Below, one piece after another: positions 10,165-21,533 of a DNA stretch of 64,000 nucleotides (its first letter is position 1; every line of letters starts with the position of its first letter). The position numbers were made by a program, and so were the translations under genes. Under the pieces are notes generated by a model that was given only the letters and a program-made list of their open reading frames with translations, was not told where the DNA came from and ran no database searches. This DNA is from Xiphydria camelus (lineage: Eukaryota; Arthropoda; Insecta; Hymenoptera; Xiphydriidae). The DNA is taken from assembly GCA_963678675.1 (NCBI GenBank), contig OY783191.1, forward strand, positions 12,052,562 through 12,116,561. The letters run 5' to 3'.

Positions 10165-11291
10165 ATGAATGAAGCTAGTGAAAGAAAGAAGCGAACCGCA
10201 AATGTGACGGAGGAGCAGCGGAATTTGTTGGTCGAATTCATGGCAAAGCATCCGCAATTAGTGAGCGGAAAATTTTCCCAAGAGTTCACTTATAAAGACG
10301 CATCAGCTTTATGGGAAACCGTGGCTAACATTTTGAATGCGTGTAATGGTGCCAAGCGGGACTGGAAGAGTTGGAGAAAAGTAAGTATATATTCAGTTTC
10401 TGAAGTCAGTTTCTATGCATTAAATGTTAATTTTATTTGACATATGATTGCTGACGAAAGTGTACATACACAGTTGAAAGTTTTTGATTAACTAAACATG
10501 AAAACTGTTATCTGCATTCGTTTTTTCTATAATAAAAGTATGCAAATTTGAAAGTACATGTTTTACATTTTTACGCTTAGACCTGGCAGGATCTGCGGTC
10601 CCGCACAAAATCAAAAGGTGCTACCATCAAACGGCACTGCCGCCAAACTGGTGGGGGACCCGCCTGCACCACGACATTAAATGCGTCGGAGGAAAGAGTC
10701 ATCCAATTATTAAGCCCAACAGCTATAAGTGGGATCAGTGGTGTGCGCGAGTCCACCATGGGTGATTTATTCAACGATGAAGATGAGGTATCGTCTACAT
10801 ATTTTACACATTGTGCAATTTTTATGACATTGTTTAAATATGACTCTGAGTTACTTACATAATGTTAAAAATCATTGACACAGGAACCACCCACGAGTGA
10901 GATCGTGGAATTCCTTGAAACAGACGATCTGATGACGTTATACAGAAGTGGGGAAGAGTCAGCGCAGCTGGAAAGCTTCGAAGTAGAGGAGCCTCAGCAG
11001 GACTCAGCGCAGTTGGAGAGCGCTCACGCAGAAGAATCGCAGCAGGAAGCAGAAGCGAGTTTATCTACGGAAAATAGACATTTACAATCTAGCCAACCAA
11101 AGAAGAGACAAACGGCGCAGGAGCGCCTAAACAGAACGGCTCACGCAGCGGATTGTCTCTCCGCCACAGCCGAGCGTACATATCAACTACGTAAGAACCA
11201 TTATGAAATAATGCAAGACCTGAAAAGGCAAAAAGTAGCATTATTAGAAAGATTTGTTACGGCTGTAGAAACCTTAGTTTCAAGGCAGTAG
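10165..11291 (+). CDS. Harbinger-associated Myb/SANT-like (zeste-type) DNA-binding protein
   Basis: Three exons (10165-10380, 10581-10787, 10884-11291) with GT-AG introns (GTAAGT, GTATCG) give a 276-residue protein. PIF/Harbinger elements carry such a second protein, which binds the element ends and helps the transposase enter the nucleus. The N-terminal ~110 residues form the Myb/SANT-like trihelix: TEEQRNLLVEFM, then FTYKDASALWETVA, then KRDWKSWRK and TWQDLRSRTKSKGATIKRH. A GGGP-containing linker and an acidic, Glu/Gln-rich region follow, and a basic helical C-terminus (ERTYQLRKNHYEIMQDLKR) could mediate protein contacts. All splice phases keep the frame. It converges with the transposase gene, which ends 183 bp downstream on the other strand. 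Confidence 0.8.
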
Positions 11292-11336
11292 ATTCGAAGT
11301 ACGAATTTGGAATAAAATAGAGTTACAATTATAATT

Positions 11337-11367
11337 ATATATTCATTCATTCATTCATTCATTCATT
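11337..11367. repeat. (ATTC)n microsatellite
   Basis: About six to seven perfect ATTC units lie between the two convergent Harbinger genes. Confidence 0.9.
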
Positions 11368-11473
11368 TTCTCCGTGAAATTCCACTACGTTTCCTGTAAA
11401 AATGTCAAAGTATCTTGTTATACCTTCTCCAAAATATTTTGTTTTTCCCTGGAATACGCGGAAGTTTTCTCCG

Positions 11474-13486
11474 TTATGAAAAATGATTACGAATAATCCT
11501 TTGCCGCAATCTTCGACCAGCTGCTAATTGGGGATTTATCCTACGAGCAGCTGCAACATCTTGGTCCACAATATCCACAGGTGGCGGGTTGTCGATCATT
11601 CCAAAATCGAAACCTTCGTCTTCCTGGAACTCAGGTTGTATATTATGTTCGATGCACATATTATGAAGAATAACACAGGCGTTAACTATTTTTCCTGCTT
11701 TCTCCGGGGCATAGTGCAAAACTCTATGTTTCAGTAGGCAGCGGAATCTCATTTTAAGAACGCCATTGCATCTTTCTATGAGAGACCGACAACTCTTTTG
11801 GGACGCGTTGAAACGTCCTTCCGGAGTGCCAGGCTGAGGATTTGGCAAGGGTGTTATGAGCCACGGACGAAGCTGGTATCCAGAATCACCTTCACAAAAT
11901 ACGGTATAATGTAGCAATCGAATCACGTAAGTAAAAAGATAGCAATATAAGCAGTGTTTGAGAGAATTATACAAACCTAGTAAGAAAAACGTATTTCCTT
12001 CGTATCTCCTGTGCACTTCTTCCATAGCGCGTGACATATTGGAATTGTTCCAAATATGGTTGTCGTTGGAACTTCCAGGGGAACGTGCATTAACGTTCAT
12101 GATCTTCAACCGCCAGTCACAAACCTTTAAAAAGTACATTTTTTAACTGCATTGCTTCGCGTACATTTAGAGTTTTGACTATGACTTCTTGAAAGACCTC
12201 CGATGCAAACGGGGGTTTAAAAGTAAACAATAAGAATTGTAGAACCATCCGAATCTTACCAATTGAACATTCAGAGAATGGTAACCTTTTCGGTTAACAT
12301 AAAGGTGTTCCGGATGTAACGGGTCATGAATTTTCGGTGGATAGATCGCGACGTGTGTACAATCTACACATCCAACCACACCCGGAAAATTATGTGCTGC
12401 GTGAAACCTGTAAGTTTGGATATTTTGTAATGACAATGTAGGCGAACCACATTCATATACTTTATACCGTATGTCCGCGATCATTTGAACCATAGGAAAA
12501 TTGCGAGTTTTGCATGAGCACCCCTTTGGGTCTCCTTGTCCAATAGAATCACCGGAGAAGCGTGAATGCGCATGCGTAGTCATCCGCGAGTGTGGCGTCG
12601 TCAGCAAGTTCAGATCGGTTATCGAAATAATCGATCTGAACTTGCTGACGACGCCACACTCGTGGATGACTACGCATGCGCATTCACGCTTCTCCGGTGA
12701 TTCTATTGGACGAGGAGACCCAAAGGGGTGCTCATGCAAAACTCGCAATTTTCCTATGGTTCAAATGATCGCGGACATACGGTACAGTAATTTTTGAAGA
12801 AAAATAACAAATGTGTAATTAAACATTACCACTTAATAAAATAAAATTTGATATAATATGCAATTGATTGAATTTCATAAGTCAACAATTTTACTGTAAA
12901 TGTGATGGCTGGCTGAATAGTCTATACGAAGTTATAAACCAATAAATAACTTACTCGCTTCGAAGTTGTATTAAATCTTCCAATCTTCCAGGAAATCGAA
13001 CCCATCGATTCATAAATGCAGGTTGATTCATAATATTGACAACCTCATTTATGCTCCTGCTGACGGATGCTGGACTGATGGAAATACCAAGATTGTATCC
13101 AATACATGGTTGGTAACTTCCACTCGCAAAAAAATTTAATGCCGTTAGTACCTATTACAGTGTAGAATATCGTATATTTTAACACAGAAATATTTTTATG
13201 GCATGAAAACAAAGAAAACTGCATCATACACAATTAATACCTTTACAGTACAACTTAGTGCTGAGGTACGTCCCGGCTGCTCCATAAAACATTCTAAGTC
13301 ATGGATGAGATTTCGCACCAATGGCTTAGTCAGTCTAAATTGTTGCAAAAATTGCCTGTCGGTAAACTCATCAAATACGTCTACTCGTCTGTCGAAAACT
13401 CTTCTTGGCGGTTGTTGCGCAGCAGCTTCCACTTCTTCCAGACCATCCAATACAACCGCATGAATTATATCGTCTAATTCCGCCAT
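11474..13486 (-). CDS. PIF/Harbinger (HARBI1-like) DDE transposase, five exons
   Basis: On the minus strand, exons 13486-13241, 13151-12955, 12407-12260, 12124-11977 and 11889-11474 join in phase into 384 residues. The DDE nuclease triad is intact: D163 in VGCVDCTHVAI, D218 in SSNDNHIW and E285 in SLIERCNGVLKMRF. The N-terminal part (TDRQFLQQFRLTK, then ALNFFASGSY and VSRSINEVV) is the usual helix-turn-helix region. Introns have GT-AG borders; the donor of the fourth is the weak GTTTGT. The intron between exons 2 and 3 carries a 316 bp foldback element. A splice acceptor just before the ATG suggests an upstream untranslated exon. Terminal repeats of this Harbinger copy were not found, so its outer limits are unknown. 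It may still code for active protein. Confidence 0.85.
12467..12782. repeat. Complete CCGTATGTCCGCG foldback inside the transposase intron
   Basis: This is an almost perfect 316 bp palindrome starting CCGTATGTCCGCGATCATTT and ending in its inverse, flanked by TA. It has arms of ~155 bp around TTATCGAAATAATCG. It lies wholly in intron 12408-12954 of the Harbinger transposase, so the coding exons are spared. Confidence 0.9.
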
Positions 13487-13554
13487 ACCTGTGATTAATA
13501 ATACGTATTATTTATTATTATATTATTTATTATTATATATATATATATTATATA

Positions 13555-13966
13555 CCGTATGTCCAATGGCTAGTCGAGCAGGTGCAGCGACCTGAATTTT
13601 TCTGAAATTTGACTTCGGCAGTATTTTAGTTAGAGTTGGCTTTGGAAGATGGCGCTACGTACGAGCGAAATATTTGAAATGGTAAAAGCGGGAGGTAGAT
13701 AAATGCGGGAGAAGTGAAGTGTAACCTCAAAATTGTGAATGTTGGAATAATGGTGAGTAATTGTTTGAAACTATAACACATAATAATTCGGGTTTCTTTT
13801 CGATGTTCAACCAAATAACACGACTGATATTTAATTGCAGAGAGAAACTGATGCGACTGGCAGTCGTGGAGGAAGGGGCTACCGTCAACGTGGTCCTCGC
13901 CAGAGTGGTCGAGCTCTGCCTCGTCGACGAAAGGTGCAATTGAAATGAAATGAAAGTCTGAGTCAA
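13555..13966. other. CCGTATGTCC left end followed by exon-like sequence
   Basis: TA/CCGTATGTCC begins at 13555 with no matching right end nearby. From 13750 there is an ATG directly followed by a GTGAGT donor. An acceptor (TTTAATTGCAG) at ~13840 leads into an arginine/glycine-rich frame (TGSRGGRGYRQRGPRQ) that ends near 13946. This looks like the start of a gene encoding an RGG-type N-terminus, placed just outside the large inverted repeat. Confidence 0.4.
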
Positions 13967-14344
13967 GGTGAAAATTGGAAGACATGGAAAGAAAACGCGG
14001 TAGAGTCGCCGACAGAAGGAGTGAGTAAAGTGCGAAAGAAAAGTGCAGTGACGCCGAAAAACCATGCGGAAGACAGTGACGAACAGCAGCAGCAGCTGGT
14101 CGACACTGCTCAACTCCGCACCAGCTCCTGAATGATATCTCGCCGATCGCGATACGCGGCCGCTCCGATGGACAACGATTCCAGACATTCGAGTCGTAGT
14201 AGCAGCAAGGACAGCAGCAGCAGCAGCAGCGTCAACGGCAGGGGCACTCTTTTAAAGCGAAGGCAGTCCAAGACCGACTCGAATAGCTGTAAGAGAAAGA
14301 CGCATCGGCGGAAACATGAAATATCGAAGCAAGACTTGCAATGA
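13967..14344 (+). pseudogene. Unidentified host-gene fragment, Gln/Ser-rich
   Basis: In one frame the left arm reads NAVESPTEGVSKVRKKSAVT and DEQQQQLVDTAQLRTSS before a stop at ~14130. In another frame from 14132 it reads a basic Ser-rich stretch (RHSSRSSSKDSSSSSSVNGR) to 14344. CAG repeats underlie both. The frame changes and stops suggest a decayed copy of a nuclear protein gene. The mirror copy is at 16201-16570. I do not recognise the parent gene. Confidence 0.35.
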
Positions 14345-16575
14345 GAGTGTGGTAAAAGAAAGAAAAAAATGACATAGACGAGGCGACGAGACAGAGGAGG
14401 AAGTCGTCACCACGAAGAGTTCCTGAAACGGTACCAGCACTAGCAACGTGTGAAGAGTTCAAGAGAACGGGCCATCTACACCCAGTCGCAAATCATGCAG
14501 AGTTCCTGTGACATCCGACAGCAGCATCACGTCAGGAGTATGAACGGTGGAGAAGAACGGGAGCCTCGCTGAAAAAGGAAGGAGCAGTGTTGGCGATGGC
14601 GGTGACAGCCCGGATCATGAGCAAAGGCTGAAGAACCTTGAGCGTTTTGGATAAAAAGTGGACGTGACTCGAAGCAGTTATCGTAATCGATTTACGCCGA
14701 CACTGGTGCCGTAGCCAATCTCGATCACAATGGATTCTTCCAACTAGAGGCGGTTTCTATATCACTCGTCGCCGTTGATCCTTTCCCTCTTAATCCTTGT
14801 ACATAATGCATCTGTAAATATGAAGTTTATCCGAAACCCTTCCATCCTTCCTATTGTAACACTCTCGTAACAATACGGTCCGATTATTTTATATTCATAA
14901 GGTTTTATCAGCTTTACGCGTTATTCCTCGTTATTTTCGTTATTTAACCTTGCATTCATACATTATAACTGATGGATTATTAATAAATTAATTCATGAAA
15001 GTGACTCTACTGGCTTGTGCTATTTTTCGTCCGGTATTTCCTTCCGCAAGATATTTGGATAAATGTACCCCTTCGATCTTGAAGAGTTTGGTTGGAATAA
15101 GCAAGACGGATAGTGGACAGAGTTTAGGCCTTAGGAGGCATACAAGATGTCACAATCAGCGGGACAGGATTTCGTGTAATCATGATTTATAGTAAGTAAA
15201 GTGGATAGTAATCGTTTCTGTATCAACAAATCTGTGTTCAATTGATATTTTATACTTCATTAGTAGCTCTAGATGAGATACATCTATCTCATAGTTTACA
15301 GTACAAAATGTAATTTCCCCTGCGGGAGCTAATTTTATGAATGAAAAATTCTAATAAATCATGATTACACGAAATCCTGTCCCGCTGATTGTGACATCTT
15401 GTATGCCTCCTAATGCCTAAACTCTGTCCACTATCCGTCTTGTTTATTCCAACCAAAGTCTTCAAGATCGAAGGGGTACATTTATACAAATATCTTGCGG
15501 AAGGAAATACCGGACGAAAAATAGCACAAGCCAGTAGAGTCACTTTCATGAATTAATTTATTAATAATCCATCAGTAATAATGTATGAAGGCAAGGTTAA
15601 ATAACGAAAATAACGAGGAATAACGCGTAAAGCTGATAAAACCTTCTGAATATAAAATAATCGAACCGTATTGTTACGTGAGTGTTACAATAAGAAGGAT
15701 GGAAGGGTTCCGGATCAAACTTCATATTAACAGATGCATTATGTACAAGGATTAAGAGGGAAAGGATCAACGGCGACGAGTGATATAGAAACCGCCTCTA
15801 GTTGGAAGAATCCATTGTGATCGAGATTGGCTACGGCACCAGTGTCGGCGTAAATCGATTACGATAACTGCTTCGAGTCACGTCCACTTTTTATCCAAAA
15901 CGCTCAAGGTTCTTCAGCCTTTGCTCATGATCCGGGCTGTCACCGCCATCGCCAACACTGCTCCTTCCTTTTTCAGCGAGGCTCCCGTTCTTCTCCACCG
16001 TTCATACTCCTGACGTGATGCCGCTATCGGATGTCACAGGAACTCTGCATGATTTGCGACTGGGTGTAGATGGCCCGTTCTTTTGAACTCTTCACACGTT
16101 GCTAGTACTGGTACCGTTTCAGAAACCCTTCGTGGTGACGACTTCCTCCTCTGTCTCGTCGCCTCGTCTCTGTCTTTTTTTTCTTTCTTTTACCACACTC
16201 TCATTGCAAGTCTTGCTTCGATATTTCATGTTTCCGCCGATGCGTCTTTCTCTTACAGCTATTCGAGTCGGTCTTGGACTGCCTTCGCTTTAAAAGAGTG
16301 CCCCTGCCGTTGACGCTGCTGCTGCTGCTGCTGTCCTTGCTGCTACTACGACTCGAATGTCTGGAATCGTTGTCCATCGGAGCGGCCGCGTATCGCGATC
16401 GGCGAGATATCATTCAGGAGCTGGTGCGGAGTTGAGCAGTGTCGACCAGCTGCTGCTGATGTTCGTCACTGTTTTCCACATGGTTTTTCGGCGTCACTGC
16501 ACTTTTCTTTCGCACTTTACTCACTCCTTCTGTCGGCGACTCTGCCGCGTTTTCTTTCCATGTCTTCCAATTGAA
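13967..16575. repeat. 2.6 kb inverted repeat (two ~1.22 kb arms, ~160 bp spacer)
   Basis: The left arm 13967-15190 returns as its reverse complement at 15350-16575, with only scattered differences. The arms contain gene-like sequence: a Gln/Ser-rich frame (14132-14344, repeated on the minus strand at 16201-16413) and a long AT-rich tail resembling a 3' UTR. No target duplication or known TIR is visible, so it could be an inverted duplication of a host gene end and not a transposon. Confidence 0.85.
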
Positions 16576-16680
16576 AACATTTGAAAATTATTCAAGCTCT
16601 TTCTTATTGACAGGAAAAGCAATATACATTTATTCATCAAACTTCATATGAACACCAATAGTAATAATATTCTTAACCAC

Positions 16681-16990
16681 AAGAGCGCGCAGCAGATGAG
16701 GACTCGAGGACACCGACCGATCAACGAAGTTAAGCAGCAAAAAGTGCGGACACTAGTTGGATGGGTGACCGCTCACGGTGAAAAGATGTACGTCAGACCT
16801 AACCTTTTAGAACCGTTATTTTTTACGTCATCACAACGTCCGGTAGAACGTCATTATGACGTGATTTTTCTGACGTCGTGTGGATGTGCAATTAAGCCGT
16901 CTTTGCGACGTTAAAATGACGTCATATTTTTCGTCATCTGACGTCAGAACTGACCTTCAAAGAACGTCATTTCGACGTTGATGTGCTACC
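16681..16990 (+). repeat. 5S rRNA-derived SINE
   Basis: The sequence from ~16720 has the 5S rRNA internal promoter blocks: GAAGTTAAGCAG, then TAGTTGGATGGGTGACCGC at the expected spacing. The flanks differ from true 5S and the 3' part is unrelated, so it is a 5S-headed SINE (SINE3 type), not a functional rRNA gene. Its 3' body is packed with ACGTCA/TGACGT motifs. Boundaries are approximate. Confidence 0.6.
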
Positions 16991-17455
16991 TGGGATCCGC
17001 TTAGGATTTCCGTGATTCTCCACAAAATGTATACAAAAGGTGGAGAAGCCTCCCTGTCTGTCATGTCCGGTTTCTATATGTAAATTTCGAAATCAGAAAT
17101 TTAACCAGGAGATTGATTTAGGTTGTAGAACTCAGACAATGTAAGATGTAGTTGCTGAAAACTATATTACAATTATTTACAGTCTTACGCACTAAACATA
17201 ACAATAAACCTACAGTTTAACACCTACCTAAATCAATACAATTGTCGTTAATTTGCGAAAGTTATTGACGATCGGATGTATCTTAGTTAGGCTTACCACG
17301 ATGTTTACAGCTCGGAGCCAACTAATGTACTGCCCTCTCCGTTGAGGAGTAACTCATGTGTTGGTCGCCCGATCGCTAGTGTCGCGCGACTAAGTTTTGG
17401 CGCTAAGCGTTTAAAACTTACATATATTATGACCGGAGTGGAGCAACATCACGCT

Positions 17456-17551
17456 CGAAGAGTCGATGGCTCAATTGGTAGAATGCAAGCATTCCCAGTT
17501 TCGAAGCATCTCGTATCTTGAAGATCGCAGGTTCAAATCCCGGTAGGGTGT
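17456..17551 (+). repeat. tRNA-related SINE head or tRNA pseudogene
   Basis: A box A-like TGGCTCAATTGGTAGAATG (17466-17484) and a box B GGTTCAAATCC (17530-17540) lie at a spacing slightly longer than in a normal tRNA, followed by an A-run at 17552. The arms do not fold into a clean cloverleaf. Pol III-derived retroposon sequence is the best explanation. Confidence 0.5.
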
Positions 17552-18660
17552 GAAAAAAAAAAGCGACACTACTAGGCGGCGGCACTGCACGGGCACACAG
17601 TGAAAAACCTTGGTAAGTTACTGCATGCAAAATCCTACTTTATCCTTTTGCAAAATCCTACTTTATCCACTTTGTACACTGCGTGATGCCACAGTGGTAC
17701 CCCAGTGGACACGCACCAAGACATCACTGTGATGTTTCTCAAAGTCACCGCGTGGTCCCACAGTGCCACCACTGTGGAGCCACCTGGCTATCGGGGATTT
17801 TTATAAATTCTCACCACCGTATGCCTAGCAGACCATAATTGTATAATTAATTAGGAATTACTCCTATCGTTTGGAAATAGTTTGGGGATATTTAGGAAAT
17901 TAGTTTCAGATTTTGGGAAACGTTAATTAATTTATTATAAATTATTTTTTACTTGACCGTATAGATAGCAGATATAGATTAGAAATTGTCAAATTACAGA
18001 CGAATCAATTGGAAATCATTTGGGGAATTGAACCCTATTGTTAATTTCATTTGGGAAACAATATTTATGTAATTAATAATTAATTATCGTTCCACAGTGA
18101 AAACTGTTTCATCAATATATCCCCCGACAGCAAAGCGTGGATTTACACGCTAGCCGCACGCAGTGCTGCCACGTAGTGGCACCACTGTGGTCTCACCGTG
18201 GCGTGATCGCGTGGCGTACACAAACTAAAAGCACTGTGGCTACACAGTGAGCACACGGAGTGGTTCACAGGATAAAGACACAGTGGTTACACTCAGTGCA
18301 GTCACGGTGCCTTTTCGACGTGCACACTTCGTAAATTTACCGACCATGAATATCGGTAAATTCACTGTCTTCACAAAATTGTTAACGAATTAATGAATTC
18401 GCTGCGGAACACGCAGCTCCCGCGGCACGCCAACATAGTTTTACGCAAATTTCAAGATTTTAGTACGGGGGTTAACTCAATCATTTTAATACGCAGGGAA
18501 CACGCGTGTTCGTAATTAAATAATTTAAAGGTTCGGTGGTCGAGCAGTGCGGACGTGTGGCGGATCGCTCCTACGAAATTCGGAACTTTAGTCGGGTTTT
18601 TCGCGAGTGAGTGCGATAAAAAGTGCATGGTGGTGTTCACGGAGCAGTGCGAATAAGTGA

Positions 18661-18949
18661 AATGGAAGTGCGGCGAGGCCGGCGTTTAAGCAGTATTCGA
18701 CGATTACGAAGTCTGCCGTATCGAGTTCCCTCGTGGCACGAACGTCATCATGGCCGCCGCTACATAGCGTCGGTTGACGAAAGACCGCAAAGGCCAGCAG
18801 AGGAACACCAGACGAGCGACCCTCGCGAGAAACCGCCTCGGGAGCTCCGGGACACCGAAGAGGCCCTTGCGAACGACCGAGCTATGCTGGGAGTCTACAG
18901 CGAAGTGACAATAAGCCAACCTGTCATCATCCCCCCTCTAATCGCATAA
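18661..18949 (+). other. Exon-like frame upstream of the kinase fragment
   Basis: The frame MEVRRGRRLSSIRRLRSL to SQPVIIPPLIA is open for ~95 codons in both element copies (18662 and 22832), with a few differences. I cannot tie it to protein kinase D or any other protein. It may be further captured sequence or chance. Confidence 0.25.
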
Positions 18950-19178
18950 ACACAAGGAAACACGAGGAAAGCGCACTAAGAATCGTTTTAGGCGTATGAT
19001 ATTTCCGTAGGACCTCGTTCCGTGCCATGACGACGCATCTTCCGACGAATTTCAAAATTCCAGACCATCAAGGTAATTATTCAATCAACGTCGTATCTCG
19101 ACACTTGCGATACTTTATCTTTTTTTCTTCTCCATCACTCCCTCCGTCACACTTGGTACCTCGTACGCGATAACGCAG

Positions 19179-20186
19179 GTGCAGCTCATCGCCGAGTAAC
19201 AATATACCGCTGATGTGAATAGTTCAAAGCGCCAAGCACATGAAACGACGCGGCTCCAAGATCCTGAAGGAAGGATGGATGGCGCACTCGACGAATCGCG
19301 ATCCGATGGTAGGTTGACGACGTGGCGCTGATTCGGTTTCGCTTCCCCCATCATTAAGGCGCGCGTGTTTTCAGAGGAAGAGACACTACTGGCGATTGGA
19401 CACAAAAGCCATAATTCTGTTCCAAAGCGACAGCAGTTCCAAGTACTTCAAAGAGATTCCGTTGGCTGAAATTCTAGTCGTCGCCGCCGCCAGGGAACAT
19501 TCTCGTGAGTACATATGTATATCGTTAGAAATTGTCTGTGCGCGTTTAGTCGATGTACAACGCGCGCGTTCTCTCCTTCCAGGCACGATGCATTGTTTCG
19601 AATTGAGAACGGCCAACGTCGATTACTACGTCGGCGAAGATCCCCTCTACGGAGGTGCTAGTGGTCAGCTTCCACCGCCGGAAAGTGGCGTTGGCGCTCA
19701 CTTGGCGAGGACCTGGAAAACGAATATCAGGCAGGCATTGATGCCCGTCACCTCCGGATCGGCAAGTACGTTCAGAGCTCGCGAGTGTGCGCGCGAACGC
19801 GTACCGACACTATACCGAAAAACACGCGTCGTTTTCCACAGGTCGGTAGGAGCAGTCGACAACCGAGCCAGAGGAACGCGTAACCAACATGTCACAGCTC
19901 TATCACATCTTCCCGGACGAAGTTCTTGGCTCGGGTTAATTTGGTATCATCTACGGCGGAGTTCATCGCAAGACCGGCCGCGCGATGGCGATAAAGGTGA
20001 TCGACAAGCTGCGTTTTCCCACCGAGCAAAAGGCCCAGCTCAAGAACGAAGTAGCCATCCTGCAGAATCTCTCCCACAGCGGAGTCGTCAATCTCGAGAG
20101 GATGTTCGAGACGCCGGAGAGGATATTCGTGGTGATGGAGAAGCTCAAGGGAGACATGCGGGAAATGAACACGGTGTACGAAAGTA
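19179..20186 (+). pseudogene. Captured protein kinase D (PRKD-type) gene fragment, copy 1
   Basis: Four exon-like blocks with intact GT-AG introns (19179-19308, 19375-19504, 19583-19765, 19842-20186) encode part of a protein kinase D. They cover the end of the linker (NNIPLM, then [14 protein letters not shown]), the PH domain (KEGWMAHSTNRDP, RHYWRLDTKAIILFQSD, MHCFELRTANVDYYVGED, ALMPVTSGS) and the start of the kinase domain ([44 protein letters not shown]). There are three in-frame stops: TGA after NIPLM, TAG early in the fourth block and TAA within the glycine-rich loop after LGSG. Catalytic HRD and DFG parts are absent. Retained introns mean it was taken up as DNA. It ends where the 836 bp foldback begins. 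It is not functional as a kinase. Confidence 0.85.
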
Positions 20187-20192
20187 ATTTCA

Positions 20193-21028
20193 GGGGAGCT
20201 ATTCTCGACGCGTGGGAAATGCTTTTCGTGGACGAGATATTTTTCGTTAACGGATTTAAAGTTTCGTCGATCACTTTCGTTAACGATTCGAAAATTCCTT
20301 CCAAGATAGATCTCGTCAATGAAATTAATTTTCTCACACGAAAAATGTGTTTACATCCCTTAGCGACGTCTTCTTTTTAGAATCTCGTTTAATCACTTAG
20401 CAACGACCCGTCGCATGGGCCCACCGCCCCGGACAAATACCAAACCCATTCGTTGACGAAAACAGCGAGAACGACGAATGACACTTTCGTCAACGAAAAA
20501 AGTAATTTCGTTAACAAAGGAGTTTCGCGCGTATGGGAAAAAATTTCGCGTACAAAATTTCTCAACCAAAACGCAATTGCCCCTGCGGGGCAATTCTCGA
20601 CACGTTAGAAACGATTTCGTGAACGGAATTATTATTTCGTTTGAGAAATTTTGTACACGGAATTTTTTCCCATACGAAACTCCTTCGTTAACGAAATTAC
20701 TTTTTTCGTTGACGAAATTGTCATTCGTCGTTCTCGCTGTTTTCGTCAACGAATGTTGTTTGGTATTTGTATGCCGGTGAATTGCATGACGAGGTGGTGG
20801 GCCGATGCGACGGGTCGTTGCTAAGTGATTAAACGAGATTCTAAAAAGAAGACGTCGCTAAGGGATGTAAACACATTTTTCGTGTGAGAAAATTAATTTC
20901 GTTGACGAGATCTATCTTGGAAGGGATATTCGAATCGTTAACGAAAGTGATCGACGAAATTTTACGTCCGTTAACGAAAAATATTTCGTCCACGAAAAGC
21001 ATTTCCCACGCGTCGAGAATAGCACCCC
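20193..21028. repeat. 836 bp foldback with TTTCGTTAACGAA motifs, copy 1
   Basis: GGGGAGCTATTCTCGACGCG at the left returns inverted (CGCGTCGAGAATAGCACCCC) at the right, with ~240 bp of near-perfect arm. The middle is also palindromic and rich in TTTCGTTAACGAAA-like repeats. It truncates the captured kinase fragment. Confidence 0.85.
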
Positions 21029-21359
21029 TGAGCATATTTCGCCAACCAATCAGCTGTTCTCATGGCGACCACGTAAAACGCGCCATGCGCAGCTTATTGT
21101 ACTTTCATACACCGGGACTTTCAAAAAATTATTATAAATTAACCGTGCATTTTGTCAAGTAGGTTCTTGCATCAATTTCATAGTAAATTTTCCCCGCTAC
21201 AAATTGGTAGCTTCATTTTTTTGATCGAGTAAATCTAGGATGCCCAGGAAAAAGAGTATAAATTTGAATAGATTGCGGAACGCGCTTTCCTCCGTTAGTT
21301 GCACGCGTAATAAAGGAGCGTCGCGTAACGATCAGCTGATCGATTTAAGTTAATTTGAA

Positions 21360-21533
21360 TTACATATCGATACCTTACTTTGAAAACCTCGTAAGTGCAA
21401 TTTTTGACAAAAATGTCATTTATAGCTTACTGTGTGTTCAGATTTTAAATCTTAACGCAGTAAGCTATAAATGGCATTTTTGTCCAAAATTGCACTTACG
21501 AGGTTTTCAAAGTAAGGTATCGATATGTATAAT
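21360..21533. repeat. 174 bp hairpin MITE, copy 1
   Basis: The arms (ACATATCGATACCTTACTTT..TTATAGCTTACTG) of ~75 bp are almost perfectly complementary with a ~25 bp loop. The duplicate is at 25533-25706. Confidence 0.85.

Larger units (their letters stand above)
7870..17796. mobile_element. Candidate 9.9 kb composite element with CCCCGATAGCCA ends
   Basis: CCCCGATAGCCA at 7870 and its exact inverse TGGCTATCGGGG ending at 17796 are flanked by AT on both sides. The same terminal motif with 2 bp duplications bounds the two 4.1 kb elements at 18122 and 22293. Both ends are followed by subterminal CACAGTG/CACTGTG and CACGCGGTG motifs, as in those two. Removing this interval and the 5067-7858 element joins the SWIM-type minus-strand frame to an open frame at 17797-17820, which supports a single insertion event. 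Inside are a Harbinger gene pair, a large inverted repeat and two SINE-like sequences. Most of these may be secondary insertions. Confidence 0.45.

Noticed and set aside
16700..16790. A functional 5S rRNA gene
   Set aside because: Only the internal promoter blocks match; the rest of the 120-base molecule is not conserved and no terminator T-run follows at the right place.
17456..17551. A functional tRNA gene
   Set aside because: Box A and box B are present but no proper acceptor stem or anticodon arm can be drawn, and an A-run follows as in retroposons.
19396..20187. A 263-codon plus-strand frame over the kinase fragment (and its copy at 23566-24360)
   Set aside because: It runs straight through two introns of the PKD segment and changes kinase frame; the real exon blocks lie in several frames. 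Its second half is a shadow.
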